Source of the DNA: Blastobasis lacticolella | Taxonomy: Eukaryota; Arthropoda; Insecta; Lepidoptera; Blastobasidae | Direction of reading: 5' to 3' | Assembly (NCBI GenBank): GCA_905147135.1 | Contig: LR990051.1 | Span: 997,001 to 1,061,000, forward strand | DNA: 64,000 nt | Shown here: piece after piece, positions 1 to 56,910 of the stretch | Layout of the letters: each line of letters starts with the position of its first letter | Position numbering within the stretch: position 1 is the stretch's first letter | Made by a program: the position numbers and the translations under genes | The notes under the pieces: model-generated | The model's input: only the letters and a program-made list of their open reading frames with translations | Told to the model about the DNA's origin: nothing | Database searches by the model: none

Positions 1-949
1 GAACGAGGCGAGTAGAAACTTCACGATGTTTAGCTATCTGTTTACGAGTGGGTTATTACTATTAATTAGAGCGCAAAACAGGAGGAAGTTTGCCATCTTA
101 TTATTCCCCGTTTTTACTAACGCTGTTGCCATGCATCCTGGCCTAACACTTATCCCGGCCTCTGCCAGGGTCCGCTTTCCTACTTCGCCCGATTGTCGAC
201 CCAACCGGGTCCATATTGTACCTACCTACTTATCTATAAGGAACTGTTGGAGCATGGCAGTGGATTCTAATGGATTGGGCTTACCGTAAAATTTCTTTAT
301 GTGTAAATCCCAATATAATAGGCACAAATGATGTCGATTGAGATTAATTTTATAAAAGTCGTAAAGGATACCGACGCGGTCGCAGCGCAGCATAGCTAAG
401 AATACGACATACGTACATTAAATTTTCCGTTAACTAAGTGCAGAATAACTTGACATAACAGTAAATATTACAAAGATAAATGCCATTACATTCGTATAAG
501 TACGACAAAATAAATAGAAAAACCACGTGTGTTTATCTTACAACACTCGGAAGCAAGCATTTACATTGTGTACACAAGTTTTTCTGTGCGCTATTCTAAA
601 ACGATCTTAAAACTTACGTGGCTACACTCCAAAATCGCTTACTCAAGCTCCCGCTGGTCATTTGGAGTGTTTTTTTTTAGAGAGATAACACCACTGTCCA
701 CAAGCACATGCGACACGTTCAGAGTTCACCGACGGACTAAGCTATGATTCATAATGTCAGTTGTAATGTAACAAAGTTGAATTATATTGTATCACCCGCT
801 TTGTTTAATTGTTTTTGTCAAGTTTTAGTTACGTACTACAAAACAATGACACTTTATCTGTCGCCCAACGGTTTAGCTACTTATTTATTTTATCCATGCC
901 TTAGCTACTTAGTGCAAGCTCGATGCCTTTTTAACTTGCCTTTGCCACG
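1..949. other. Unassigned AT-rich intergenic DNA
   Basis: No exon-like open frame with splice signals and no recognisable repeat was found on either strand. Short open frames here lack any family resemblance. Some of it is probably decayed repeat, but that cannot be shown from the sequence alone. Confidence 0.5.
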
Positions 950-1114
950 ACGAATAGAGGGGTGTTATAGGGTTGTCGTGTGTATCTGTCTGTGGCATCG
1001 TACCTTCCTAATGAATGGACCGATTTTTATGCGGTTTTCTCTATTTCAAAGCCAGTTTAAAACAGATGGTTCTTCGAATCGGTGCGGTAATTAAGAGGAT
1101 ATTTGAGTTGAAGT
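950..1114 (+). repeat. Interspersed repeat, interrupted by a LINE insertion
   Basis: The segment contains the run 'gtatctgtctgtggcatcgt' followed by a stretch about a query-like 'gaccgatttttatgcggttttc' motif. Closely similar text occurs at 15530-15745 and 18835-18960. The repeat continues after the LINE insertion at about 1867-1905 (ending in 'gcagtcggttagg'), matching the end of the 15.7-kb copy ('gtcggttagg'). This shows that the LINE landed inside an older repeat. Confidence 0.6.
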
Positions 1115-1124
1115 AAACGTGGTC

Positions 1125-1856
1125 ATATTTGCTGACGATATCGTAATCATGGCTGAAACCCTGGAAGACTTGGGCAAAATGCGCGATGACCTCTGTGGTG
1201 GCTCTCGACAAGTAGATCTTAAAATGAACATGGACAAACGAAAATCATGTCGAATGTCCAGGTTGTGCCTACTCCAGTGACAGTTGGAGGCACTCCACTT
1301 GAAATTGTTGACGACTATACATACCTAGGACAAATAGTCCAGCTAGGTAGGTCCAATTTCGAGAAAGAGGTCAATCGACGAATCCAACTCGGTTGGGCAG
1401 CGTTCGGGAAGCTACGCCATATATTTTCGTCCCAATTACCGCAGTGTCTTAAAACGAAGGTCTTTGACCAATGTATGTTGCCAGTGATGACTTACGGAAC
1501 TGAAACGTGGCCGCTCACTGTGGGCCTTATAAGAAAGCTCACTGTTACTCAAAGGGCAATGGAAAGAGCTATGCTCGGAGTCTCTTTCCGCAATCGTATC
1601 AGAAATGAGGAGATCCGCAAGCGGACCAAGGTCGCCGACATAGCGCTAAGGATTGTCAGACTGAGGTGGCAGCGGGCAGGGCACATAGCTCGAAAACGCA
1701 GCGTGGGTAGGCCTCCCACAAGGTGGATTGACGACCTGGTAAGGATCGCAGGTACCCGCTGGAAAGCACAGGACCGGCCTTTGTGGAGATCTCTGGGAGA
1801 GGTCTATGTCCAGCAGTGGGCGTCTTCTGGCTGATATGATGATGATGATGATGATA
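1125..1856 (+). mobile_element. 5'-truncated RTE-like LINE, reverse transcriptase C-terminal part
   Basis: The conceptual translation begins at the reverse transcriptase catalytic box (FADDIVIMAE, about 1127-1156) and runs through the thumb and C-terminal segment typical of insect endonuclease/reverse transcriptase LINEs, with GRPPTRW near 1711. A missing base near 1231-1236 (expected MDKTKIM) breaks the frame, so the open part starts at 1247 and ends with a stop at 1834. The 3' end carries a (GAT)n tail at about 1835-1855. A perfect 10-bp target duplication, AAACGTGGTC, flanks it at 1115-1124 and 1857-1866. It is a dead-on-arrival insertion; the exact LINE clade is inferred from the tail and C-terminal motifs. 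Confidence 0.85.
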
Positions 1857-1866
1857 AAACGTGGTC

Positions 1867-2540
1867 GGGATAATCCGACTTTTGCAGTCGGTTAGGTTAT
1901 GTATGGAGAGTAATCGATATTACCTACATGATTTATAAACATAGGACAATTTATCCAATAAAATAAATCCTTACGTAAGTTGTCCTTGGAGGGCTGGTGG
2001 ATGAACGTGATAAAGAGCGATCGGAGAAGTGAGGTCATCCTCAACATTGTTGGCCTTGGCCTTGCTCCCTTGTGGCCGGCCACAAAGACCAGTCCACAGT
2101 TTTTCTTACCCTAGTCACTGCCTGCCGTGAACATGCTGAGCCTTAAAACGAAGTTTATAATAAGTGCGTCCTACCCATTATAACCTGTCTAGAGAACTAT
2201 AACGTGGACACTGACGGTGAGACTAGTCAACAAGCTGTTTATTTCTGGGGTGGGATAAACGAGTTCTTGAGTGGGGACAACTATTCGGCAAGCGTATACT
2301 GAAGATGCCGCCCACCCTGATCGGAGATTAGGTTGGACGATGATCCTCGTAAGGCTGTAGGTGGATGCGGCAACCCGAGAGTAGGATGCTGGGGCAGTCA
2401 CTCTTTGGTCATGTTCTGCTTAAATCCCAGGGATTCATATGGGAAATAGCTGCCTAAACCTGCAGGTAATAGAAATTGAATTTTGTAGTAGAATGTGTTT
2501 CTCGTATGTTATATTTTTGCCATACAAATAAATAAATAGA
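1867..2540. other. Unassigned intergenic DNA
   Basis: After about 40 bp of the repeat interrupted by the LINE, nothing recognisable was seen. Open frames on the minus strand here are short and lack splice context or family resemblance. Confidence 0.4.
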
Positions 2541-2655
2541 AAAGAAGTCCGCGGAAGGCCCAAGAAGCGATGGATGACTCAGCGGAGTCTTATGCGAGAC
2601 CCAGCATCTTACAAAGAATAGATGCCAAAGAGCAGGAAAGCACAGGAGCCCGGGT
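2541..2655 (+). mobile_element. LINE 3'-end fragment
   Basis: One frame reads RGRPKKRWMTQRS followed by an arginine/lysine-rich stretch. This is the C-terminal signature (GRPKKRWM) of insect endonuclease/reverse transcriptase LINEs. It is short, has a stop, and is clearly a decayed remnant. The following 2656-3040 holds nothing recognised apart from the presumptive 3' UTR of the minus-strand gene next to it. Confidence 0.5.
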
Positions 2656-3044
2656 TTACTGCTAATTGTTACATGGTTTATTTATTTCATCAAAACAATG
2701 AATTCCTAACACATCCACTCCATTGAAGAAACTGCTGGTCACTGATTTACTGTGGTTTTCAACATGTTTTCATTATTAATTTAGAGTCGAAACTCTTGTC
2801 AGTGCAACAATTGCCCTTTTCTCTCCTACTAACCTCTTTACTTCTTTATAATAATCTCCATTCACATTATCTTTCAAATCCTTTCAAATACCAATATTCA
2901 AACCTTAAGACTTAACAGAAACTTACTGTACAAAAAATGTTTTTTAAAACTGTTGTAAAATACTTTATTTAAAGTAGAACGAGTATAAGAAAATATTGGA
3001 ACTAAAGAATTAAATGTTAAATAAATCTAACTTTACACACATCT

Positions 3045-4808
3045 TCACATATCACTTTCAATTATTTCTTTGTATCCTTTGATTCTGAGCTCAGTATCCT
3101 TAATAGCATCCTTCAGGTCCTTATGGACTTCAGAGTACGCCTTGATGGACTGGTTGGTCTCCGTGAATATGTTTTGTAGGATTTGTAAATGCAGGATTCT
3201 GTACAGAAGAGAATAGTAAAATTAATACAAATAATTATTAGCAGTAATCATAACAAATTTGAGTTAAACACTTAATCATAACAATTAGTTTGTTTTCCTA
3301 GATAAAAATATGTCAATAAACTGTAAAATCATTAATAACATTGTAGAATAAAGGTGGCTGAACTTACTTTGATTTCATGTCCAATATCTTTGTCTTCAGA
3401 GACAACAGCTCACTAGAATTATCACTAAACTTGGTCATGCCTTTAAGACGATGGTTGAGCCACTCCATCATCAGCTCCATTTTCTCATTTTCTTGCTCCT
3501 GAAGTGTATCTAGCAAAGTATCCCTTTCCTTTAATTCTTTAGCTTTGTCGTTGCGCAATTTGGAACACTTCTCTCTGGACTTATTAAGCTTTTCTAATTC
3601 CGCTTTGCATACTGGCAGCTTTCTTTGTATCTTGCTGATGAACGCTTGATTCAGTTCCGTCTGTTCTTCGAAAGTTAGTTCCTTGGATGTTTGACGCATG
3701 AAACCTGAAAATCAAATTACAGACAAAATATATAAAGTGGCAGGACTTTGGACCAGGAGTCTGCCTGGGTGAGTACCATTGCCTTATTATATATTTTTAC
3801 CACAAAGCAAAACTGTTTGTATTGTTGTTTCATTTTAAAGGTTAACGTGGCCTGCACAATTACAGGCTCATGTTTGCTACATTAAGTGTATGTGCATGCA
3901 TTGTAGGTGTTATGGGTATTACTGCTTACTATCAGGTGGCCTGCCTGCTCGCTTATCACTTTGTAGCATATTAAAAAATAAGCCTAGCATAAAACCCAAT
4001 TGAAGTTGAAATTGAAGTTGGAAGAAGGCCACTGCGGCCGACTCAATAATTGAATTGAAATCGGCGCTACGCGTATGCGCGCGATTCATCAGGCCGGTCC
4101 ATTTAATACGCGAATTGGAGCCGCCCGACTGGGGAAATACCTCCACCTTACAGAATATCGCAGCTAAATAATACTCTTTTAAATAGTATTGTGTTTCTGC
4201 CGGTGAGTAAGGTTTCCAGTGCTCCATGGGGTGGGGATTTGGGAAACCGTGGCTTTGGCAGTGGAGTGGCATTTGCATTTTGCTGCCAGAGCAACGTGTT
4301 ATAGAGGTGGGCAACGCATTAGCGATACTCTTGGTGTTGCTAATGTCTATAGGCAGTGGTGACCACTTTCCATCAGGTGGTCCGCTTGCCTGTTTGCCTA
4401 CCGTATGACATAAAAAAAAAAAAAAACGCGCGCTACGATACTTAGCTCTGCTAAAGCCTCTTTGGTATTTGAGTTAGCAGGGAAAGCTTTAATATTGCTC
4501 TCTGGGGAATCTAGGTATGCTGAGGAACATGAGTGTCAGGCTGTATCAAAAAAGGGAATGCATTGAAATACACAAGTCTTACCCAGCACCGTGGAGGAGG
4601 TCTCATCAGCAGTGCTAACTTTGTGTAAGCTAGTGTAATGTTTCAAGTCACAGTCTGCAATTATCCTATTCACTTTTCCCTTCAACTTCGGTGACAACTT
4701 GCATTCTGGATCAGCAACAATTTCTTTTACAATATCAATAAGGCTGCTCTGCTGACTTTTCTGTATATCTGATGGACGTAGCCCCACTGTATCCGTCGCA
4801 AAGTCCAT
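3045..4808 (-). CDS. Coiled-coil protein of unknown function, three coding exons
   Basis: Exons on the minus strand are 4808-4583 (226 bp), 3704-3368 (337 bp) and 3198-3045 (154 bp). The donors (G|gtaaga, AA|gtaagt) and acceptors (tttcag, ctgtacag) are good, and the phases 1 and 2 match, giving 717 bp and 238 residues with a TGA stop. The start ATG has A at -3 and G at +4. Residues about 1-75 are a mixed helical segment. Residues about 90-190 are rich in Glu, Lys, Leu and Gln in heptad-like spacing, and the last 50 residues are again helical, so a long coiled coil is expected. There is no signal peptide or membrane segment. I do not recognise the family. The small size and coiled-coil layout resemble kinetochore (CENP-H/K-like) or augmin subunits, but no diagnostic motif supports a choice. 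It lies head to head with ash2, about 2 kb apart. Intron 1 carries a SINE-like repeat. Confidence 0.85.
3905..4424 (+). mobile_element. SINE-like element with poly-A tail, inside intron 1 of the coiled-coil gene
   Basis: The element ends in 'ccatcaggtggtccgcttgc' followed by a short spacer and an A-rich tail at about 4411-4426. This terminal motif is widespread in Lepidoptera. Its 3' 260 bp (about 4161-4424) is almost identical to 7909-8176 in ash2 intron 3, which indicates recent activity. Related decayed copies lie at 18145-18300 (minus), 21270-21340 and in the ash2 3' UTR at 52590-52720. The 5' limit near 3905 is uncertain. Confidence 0.65.
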
Positions 4809-5171
4809 TTTGCCTACGCAATTGAGAAATAGCGGCGGATAAGTATTATTAGCAACTAAAGGTAAACTCCCTATCTCAAAAACAAATGAAAATGAGTGAA
4901 AATGTTTTGAATTCTTGATTAATGTGACACAGGATGAAAAACAAACTCAAACAGAAAAAAGCCGTTATGACGTATAATGTGACAGCCTGGCAGTGTTACC
5001 AGCAGTAGTTTTCAAAAAAGTACGTCCGGGCTCTTAAAATAGTACGAAAATGACTAAAAAGTTACGATTTACCTTTATTTACCTGTCATTCACTGGAGTT
5101 CTACTGCCTCTTTCTGAAGACCTTCATGTCATAATTCAACAGGATCTATCTAGAGATAAAAAAAAAAAACA

Positions 5172-5345
5172 TCTTGGCGTTAATGTCCCGGTTGCGCTCC
5201 CGAGAACGAGGGCCCGGGGTCCGCCTTGAACTTGAGCCAAGATTGGGCGATCAGGTAATTACAGTGGAGTGACTACCATCTGACCTCCGTGTCCCTGCTA
5301 CCAGGGGAACCTGACCAGCTTGGATCATGGTTACAAATTCATCAA
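5172..5345 (-). mobile_element. tRNA-derived SINE, 3' body fragment
   Basis: The segment contains the conserved body of a SINE family found many times in this window ('ggcccggggtccgccttga', 'gctaccaggggaacctgacc'). Read on the minus strand it ends in the GATG-type tail next to an A/T run at 5161-5172. It is joined at about 5346 to a LINE-derived fragment, so it is rearranged. Confidence 0.65.
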
Positions 5346-5540
5346 CAGCCCATAACAGTCCACTGCAGGACTTAGGGCCTCTCCCATAAAAAGAGAGGTT
5401 ATTGCCATAATCTCCACGCTTGGCAGGCGGGTTAGAGATCGCAGTGTTATAATATAACAATGGAAAATGCTGCTGCCCATTTTTCAGTCTACGGAGGCGC
5501 TTAGATCTTTTGCCTCGAAAACATTAGAAAGAAGAAAGAA
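5346..5540 (-). mobile_element. RTE-like LINE fragment with adjacent (GAAA)n tract
   Basis: The minus strand carries the common lepidopteran repeat with 'aatgggcagcagc' and 'cccgcctgccaagcgtgg' that also occurs at 51930-52010 and, more decayed, at 9780-9880. A (GAAA)n microsatellite at about 5521-5550 marks the 3' tail of a second, minus-strand retroelement fragment running to about 5650. Confidence 0.55.
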
Positions 5541-5654
5541 AGAAAGAAAATACATTTATTACACATAGCACACCACGACACAATAACAGTTACAATAACA
5601 TACAAAGGACACATTAACATTTAAAATATCTTAATTAAAACAATATGTAGTCTC

Positions 5655-6000
5655 CCATGACACTGTCGGTGCCGCAGCGGCTAGCGCAAATGGTACCCAC
5701 TCAGCATGTGCTGTGAGGCGCAAGAAACGACTCACAGCGCTGGTATTCACCCATTACACCCACGAGTGTAAGGGGTTGGTGCTATTCTACTCTGCCGGAC
5801 ACCACACAGCCGATTACCTGTATTTTCAGGTTTTATCACGATGTTTCCCCTCACCATAAGAGCATCGGTTAGCATTCAACTAATGTATATAACTCAGAAA
5901 AAGTCATTGGTACCCATGTACCATCCGCAGCGGGATTCGAACCGGTACCTCCAGTTTACGAGTTGGATACTCAACCGCCCAACTACCGACGTTCCAACTA
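5655..6000 (-). mobile_element. tRNA-derived SINE head fused to another repeat fragment
   Basis: 5930-6000 on the minus strand is a tRNA-like head with a degenerate B box ('ggttcgaatcccgctgcgg'-like) and an A box near 5990. 5826-5925 is the associated SINE body ('ctcaccataagagcatcggt'). 5735-5810 is the frequent 'gtgtaaggggttggtgctattctactctgccgg'-type repeat, also present at 50565-50635 and 51803-51900. Confidence 0.6.
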
Positions 6001-6848
6001 TACCGACGATCTACCTTTAGATAAACTATTCTAAATAAGAATCAATCAAATCGGTTAACAAATTACGAACTTTTAGAGTAACATACTCACATAATAGTAA
6101 AATTGGCCGCCATCTTGGTTTCTGATCTACGGACGCACCTGAGGGGTGGTGTTCAGCATGGTGAAGGGTGGTGAGGAACCTGACCAAACGTAGCACGATT
6201 TGCCGTTAGATCTTAAATTTTTGTGGTGGTACCTACCCTTTCTTTTCCACTCAATAAGAAGTTTGCCGTAAGTGACGAAGTAATACGGCAAAAAAATATT
6301 TCCCTTTTTATAACCTCGTTATGAAAACATTATACATTTGACGTAAAAAATACATAACAACGAGCTTACGTATCGTCTTTTTTCCGTAAAATATATTTCA
6401 TAAAAATTAGGCTAAATTTCTAATCTGGCAATCTACTGTGATATTGACAATGACAGTGCGTTTTGATCTGTTAAACTTGAGTAAAACAAATTGCGTTTAG
6501 TTCCCCAATAGCCAAGCTGGACATCGGTTTTAGATTTTGACAAGACAGTTATTTCTGAACGAAATTGTCAAAGTATAAACCGGCAAAATATGGAATACCT
6601 CCAGCGGTCCTCTTAACCTTGTTTTGTCTCTTTCACACTACAACGATTTTCGCTTAAATTATTGCATAGCCTGGTTCAATTGGTAATATATAATTTTTCA
6701 GTATTATTCAAGGAAAGCAAAGCATTGACTGTTGACCGCTTGTTTTTATCGTTTTTATTTTATATGTAACAATTTTACACAGTTATTGATATAATTAAAT
6801 AAATCTGTACCTAATAAGATAATTAATCGTGTTATATTAAAAGCATCA
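6001..6848 (+). promoter_or_regulatory. Probable ash2 upstream region and 5' UTR
   Basis: The interval between the divergent coiled-coil gene and the ash2 start has no repeat that I recognise after about 6120 and no coding frame. It should contain the ash2 promoter and the 5' UTR. No TATA box or initiator can be assigned with confidence. Confidence 0.4.
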
Positions 6849-6854
6849 ATGTAA
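6849..6854 (+). promoter_or_regulatory. Start-stop upstream ORF (ATG TAA) just before the ash2 start
   Basis: An ATG immediately followed by TAA lies one base upstream of the main ATG at 6856. If included in the transcript, such a minimal upstream ORF would make a ribosome initiate and terminate right in front of the ash2 start. The sequence is seen; its effect on translation is inferred. Confidence 0.55.
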
Positions 6855-6855
6855 A

Positions 6856-52510
<45,655 letters not shown>

Positions 52511-52589
52511 TACACCTAGACGGTGGCGGCCCCCGCCCGCCATCGTCGCATCCCATCAGGCCCCATCACGTACTTTGCTACAATATTGT

Positions 52590-52720
52590 GGAAAACATAC
52601 ACCACCATCGGTAGCGGTGACCATTTCCCATCAGGAGCACCGCTTGCCTACCTAAGGAATACAATCTCATGTTTTGTGCCACAGGCAGAGAGCCTGGAGT
52701 GCCAAAAGCACTCTAAGTGA
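52590..52720 (+). mobile_element. SINE-like fragment in the ash2 3' UTR
   Basis: Contains 'gcggtgaccatttcccatca' and 'ccgcttgcctacct', the 3' motif of the element at 3905-4424, within the presumed 3' UTR. Confidence 0.6.
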
Positions 52721-53316
52721 ATTAACTTATACCTTATAAACAATTAACAGTGACGACATAATATCTTGTAAAATATGTTTACAAGGGAAAATTTACCTTA
52801 TTCTTTATGACGCGCTACTGAAATTCAACCTAAGTGTGATAGAGTAATGTGTTATGCCACCCACAGGAAGTAGGCAAAAATTATTCAAGTGTACAGTGCC
52901 ACTAGCATTCTAGCAACTGTGTAAGGAATGTAATTGAAACCAGACTTGTTATAATAACAACAATCGTTATTTTGACTGAGACGTCAGCTACTCTTAATAG
53001 AGCTGCATTAGTAGTTAGACTGGACTTATCATAATAGTAACGATTCGGTATAAGACTAACACATAAGTTTCCCTTTATAGAACCGTATTATAACTTTAAG
53101 TGTACATCCAATGTGTATGTGTGTATAGTGATGTAGCAAAGTATGGAATACTCATTCTTCAATTAAAAAAATTGTCATCTCATATCCCTGTTACATAGAG
53201 TTTTCAGTCAATAATTTTATGATGTATAAATGGTTTATCACCGTTTTATTTTGCGCCCATAGCAACTTATAATTATTGCGAAGCTGTTGTATAACTGTTT
53301 ATTTTTCTAGAAGCTA

Positions 53317-53322
53317 AATAAA
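53317..53322 (+). terminator. Possible proximal poly(A) signal AATAAA of ash2
   Basis: AATAAA about 0.8 kb after the stop codon, in AT-rich unique-looking sequence. Confidence 0.4.
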
Positions 53323-53563
53323 ACCATAGAATATTACTGGGTCTAGGGAATGGAAAACATGTTCATGGCTTTCTTGACCCCAAAATACTCCTATTCTACC
53401 TGTAGTTTTTTCGATGACATAGTTAAGATAACAATTATGATGCTGCTGTGTAATACGAAACGTTGTTGATGTAAGTACAATATATTCGATGTTGTAATGA
53501 AGTGAATAGTGTTAATCTGGAATTGTATTGACTGTACTTTATTCATATTTCCATTTAAGAACA

Positions 53564-53569
53564 AATAAA
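53564..53569 (+). terminator. Possible distal poly(A) signal AATAAA of ash2
   Basis: AATAAA about 1.05 kb after the stop, followed by a T-rich stretch that could be the downstream element. The 3' UTR end is inferred, not observed. Confidence 0.45.
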
Positions 53570-53779
53570 AGAATTTTATACTATAATTTTTTTATTTATT
53601 TATACATCTTGATGAACTTAAATGAAGTTTTATGGTAATAATGAAAGGCTAGGTATTAGAAATTAAAATCACAACTGTTTTGATACATAAATATTGTATC
53701 GAATCCAGTGTAATATACCTCAGATAGCTTCGAAAGCCTAGTGTACTCGAGTACAATATACTGGATTCAAAACAAAGCT

Positions 53780-54110
53780 GCCGCCGTATTGTTGGAACTA
53801 CTCGGAATTTCGGGATAAATTGTAGACTATGTGGTGATTTGGTTCACAAACTGGAAGCACTGATCTATCAAGAGACAATCATCAGGTTCTGTAAGTCACA
53901 AAGGCTCAGATGGGCAGGCCACTTGGAACAAATCGATGACTGCAGAGCTGTCAAAACCATCTCCAAGTGGATCCCAAAACAGAAAAGACCTAGTAAGTGG
54001 TGGCTGGATTGTGTAGAGGAAGACCTTAGGCGACGAAGGAAAAAGGAGGCCAGTGACAGCATTAGCTGGAAGAAAATTATTAAGGTGGCCAAAACCCTCA
54101 AAGGGTAGTT
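53780..54110 (+). mobile_element. LINE C-terminal fragment
   Basis: The open frame 53839-54108 encodes RFCKSQRLRWAGHLEQIDD and KWWLDCVEEDLRRRRKK, the C-terminal motif (RLRWAGHL ... WLDCVEEDL) of insect endonuclease/reverse transcriptase LINEs. It is truncated at the 5' end. Confidence 0.8.
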
Positions 54111-54165
54111 AGCCCCGCAGGAAGTAAGTGGTGATTTGGTTATAAACTACACTATTTTAGTTGTA

Positions 54166-54560
54166 TCAACATCATCATCATCATTATCATCTTGGCGTTA
54201 AATCCAGGTTGCAGCCCCGCGCTACACGCGGGTGCCTGGGGTCTGCCTTACTGCTATTCTTAGTCTACTTTGCTCAGTCTTTGGCATCCTTCGTAGTGAG
54301 TCCGTTGGCACGCATGTCACTCTTAACGACACGTCCAGCCATCGCTTGGGCCGGCCTCTCCTTCCCGTGCCTGGCGGGGTCGGCATGGCCAGACATCTGT
54401 TCCCCACATAACTTGCCGGTCTGCGCAAGACGTGGCCGTACCATCGAAGGCGACACTCTTGTAGTTTATCTGCGATGTCACGGACACGAAGGCTACCGCG
54501 GATGTGAGCGTTCCGCACGTGATCTTTGCGGGAAACCCCACACATCCACCAGTAGTTGCA
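54166..54560 (-). mobile_element. RTE-like LINE 3' end with (ATC)n tail
   Basis: The minus strand reads MCGVSRKDHVRNAHIRGSL, RLRWYGHVLRRP and GRRGRPKRWLDV, the C terminus of a second LINE family. The tail is the CATCAT tract at about 54166-54190. Confidence 0.8.
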
Positions 54561-54769
54561 TCAAAATCCATCCACCTTATTCAATATGTAAAATACATTT
54601 CAAATATTAAGTACTTAGGGATTTATAATGTGAAATGGACTCTACGTAAGTGTGTGATGGCAGTTTACTTTGAATCATAGATGAACTCTTAAAATCTGGA
54701 AGAACCCCAGATTCTGATAAGATAGAAATAGGTCATAAATACCTATATTATCTTATGAGCTTGCCAATG

Positions 54770-54895
54770 AAGGGGAATAAAAAGTAGCCTATGTTCATCT
54801 TCAGGTGCTAAACTATCTCCATACCGAATTTCATCAAAATCTGTGTACCAGTGAAAGCATAAAAGACAGTTACTTTCGCATTTCTAATATTAGAA
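54770..54895 (+). mobile_element. Interspersed repeat 3'-end fragment
   Basis: Contains 'aaaaagtagcctatgttcat' and 'ctttcgcatttctaatatta', the widespread insect LINE/SINE 3'-end signature. Confidence 0.55.
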
Positions 54896-54986
54896 GGGAA
54901 GTAGGGATTATTAGGAAAATAGCTCTGGCATATTAAAATTTATATTTACAAACATTACTACACATACAAAATTAACTGAAATCTGC

Positions 54987-54992
54987 TTTATT
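54987..54992 (-). terminator. Poly(A) signal AATAAA of the BolA1-like gene
   Basis: AATAAA on the minus strand only 14 bp past the stop codon, implying a very short 3' UTR. Confidence 0.5.
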
Positions 54993-55005
54993 ACAAATGC
55001 AGTGT

Positions 55006-56358
55006 TCATTTACCAAAACCACCTCTGCAGTTAGGACTGCTCTCGACAATCTTGTCACTAACCTCCCATTGCTGTGGCGTCTTAGCAACTATGGACAGGG
55101 CATGCACTCCAGTTTGTAGCTCTTCCTTCAAGATGTCATTGACAAGACGATGCCTCTGAAATGCAGCAAAATGGTTTTATCTTACAAATTTCCCAATTAT
55201 TTTGCTACAATTTTGAATAATACAGAATGCAACTGATTTTATAAAGATCTACAAGTCTTAAAGCTTAACTGTAGTTTCTGCTATATGCACAGATTTAGTT
55301 CTGCTATGTCCACACCCACAGGAACATATAGATTTAATGTTACACATGAAGTAGTCTCAAATATAATTGAGTACATGCAAATAAAATAAGAATAAGATGG
55401 GCTGTTGACTAACTTCACTCATATGAGAATCAGGGGACATAAATAATTTGTAAGTATTTAAAATACAGGCCATAATGTACTTAGTAGTAAGTTCGATTAA
55501 TTAGATATAATTATTGTATTGAGTTTTAACTGGCTTATCAAAAAAAAATAAAGACATTATTATTTTCAAAAAAAAAAAATATGATGGTACTAGAGATGGG
55601 TGATATATAATGTCATGATGAAAAGGTCACTGTGATCGGCAGTCAAGTATCACTGTGACTTTTAACAAAAAAATGAGGATGTAAGGACCTTGACGGAGCA
55701 TCAGTGTCTTCATCATTAGTTTCCCTATCAGTGGCATGTTAGGTCAATAATGAATGTGGAGTAAAAAGGTACAAATATGCCGCCAATACCTGAGACGTGA
55801 TTAATCACCAATCTCTCAGTCTATTCTTATTTTAATCACATAGTATTGTCAGGTTGAACATCTGTGTAAACTAGAAAAAGGCAGTAACATTTTCTGAGAG
55901 TATTTTCAACTGCTAGGCGCAAGGATTATGGTGGAGGGGCAGTATGATGATAGGTATTCTCCGCAACTCTATGATCCTGCCCGTATAATATTGTACATGA
56001 GGTGGATGTAGTAATATTATAATAATAGCAATTAAACTTTTACCTTGATCAATGGCAGTCCATCAAACTTATCAGATACAACAACTACTTTGAAATGTGT
56101 CTCGGCGCCTTTAGGAACATTGTGCATATAGGACTCATTAATAATATCCAAGTGTTTAGTTTCCAAACCAGTCTGTAACTTGGTTCTTATAGAATGTTCA
56201 ACCTCGCCCGGCATACTGGATAGCTTTCTGATGCTTACACTATTGCCTATAAATAAAATATTCACTTTATATATCGTAGGTGTGCCCAAAAGTTGCAAAA
56301 TCCAGCAAATCTACAATGAAACCAAAATATTACCTATTCGTAAAAGAATCCTAGACAT
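55006..56358 (-). CDS. BOLA1: BolA-like protein 1, mitochondrial, three coding exons
   Basis: Minus-strand exons are 56358-56334 (25 bp), 56246-56044 (203 bp) and 55155-55006 (150 bp). Phases match and give 125 residues. BolA proteins bind monothiol glutaredoxins through a shared iron-sulfur cluster; animal BOLA1 works in mitochondria with GLRX5. Residues 1-19 (MSRILLRIGNSVSIRKLSS) are basic and hydroxylated with no acidic residue, a good mitochondrial targeting peptide encoded mostly by the tiny first exon. M20 in exon 2 is a possible alternative start. The BolA domain covers about 25-110: IRTKLQTGLE, then ETHF (57-60), VVVVSDKFDG and the RHR motif at 77-79, whose histidine is the conserved cluster-binding residue. 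It ends GGFGK. Intron 2 (55156-56043) holds AT-rich DNA without recognised elements. The gene is convergent with ash2. Confidence 0.92.
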
Positions 56359-56699
56359 ATGTGTACTTTCAGAAGCACAATTAAGAATTGATTATGGTTG
56401 AACCTAAGGAGTAGCTAATTTTCTATTTTAAAGTCAAATATCTATTTTCAAACAGTGTATTTTGATTTAGATAGATAATTTACACAAAAACAAAACACCG
56501 CACAGCAAAAATCAGCTGGTACTGACTGACAGTTTTTGACTGACACTGACTTTTATAAAGGAACTGTTAAAGGGCTCGGAGCTAATAGTGCCTTGTCTTA
56601 TCATAACCTAAAATAAATCGGAATAATTTCCGATAATAAATCCATGGATATCGGCAAATTACGTCTAAATATTTACGACTGCTGTTGTTATTTAAACTT

Positions 56700-56910
56700 A
56701 CCTAAAATAAATCTTGGTCTCCGACACTAGAAAGCTCAATTCTACTCTGTCCTGTGAACTCCTTTGCCACCTCCTGCCCGTAGTCAGCCCGTAGTTCCGT
56801 CAGGTCTCTTTCTACTTCATCTCTCCAGCGATAACTGGCTGGTCGTCGACCATTGGGTCGTCCCAAGTATGCTTTCTTCACTGCCAGATCCTCTCCCATC
56901 CTCTCTATTT
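56700..56910 (-). mobile_element. LINE C-terminal fragment
   Basis: The minus-strand frame reads IERMGEDLAVKKAYLGRPN and SYRWRDEVERDLTEL, homologous to insect LINE C termini. It lies about 340 bp upstream of the BolA1-like start. Confidence 0.75.
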
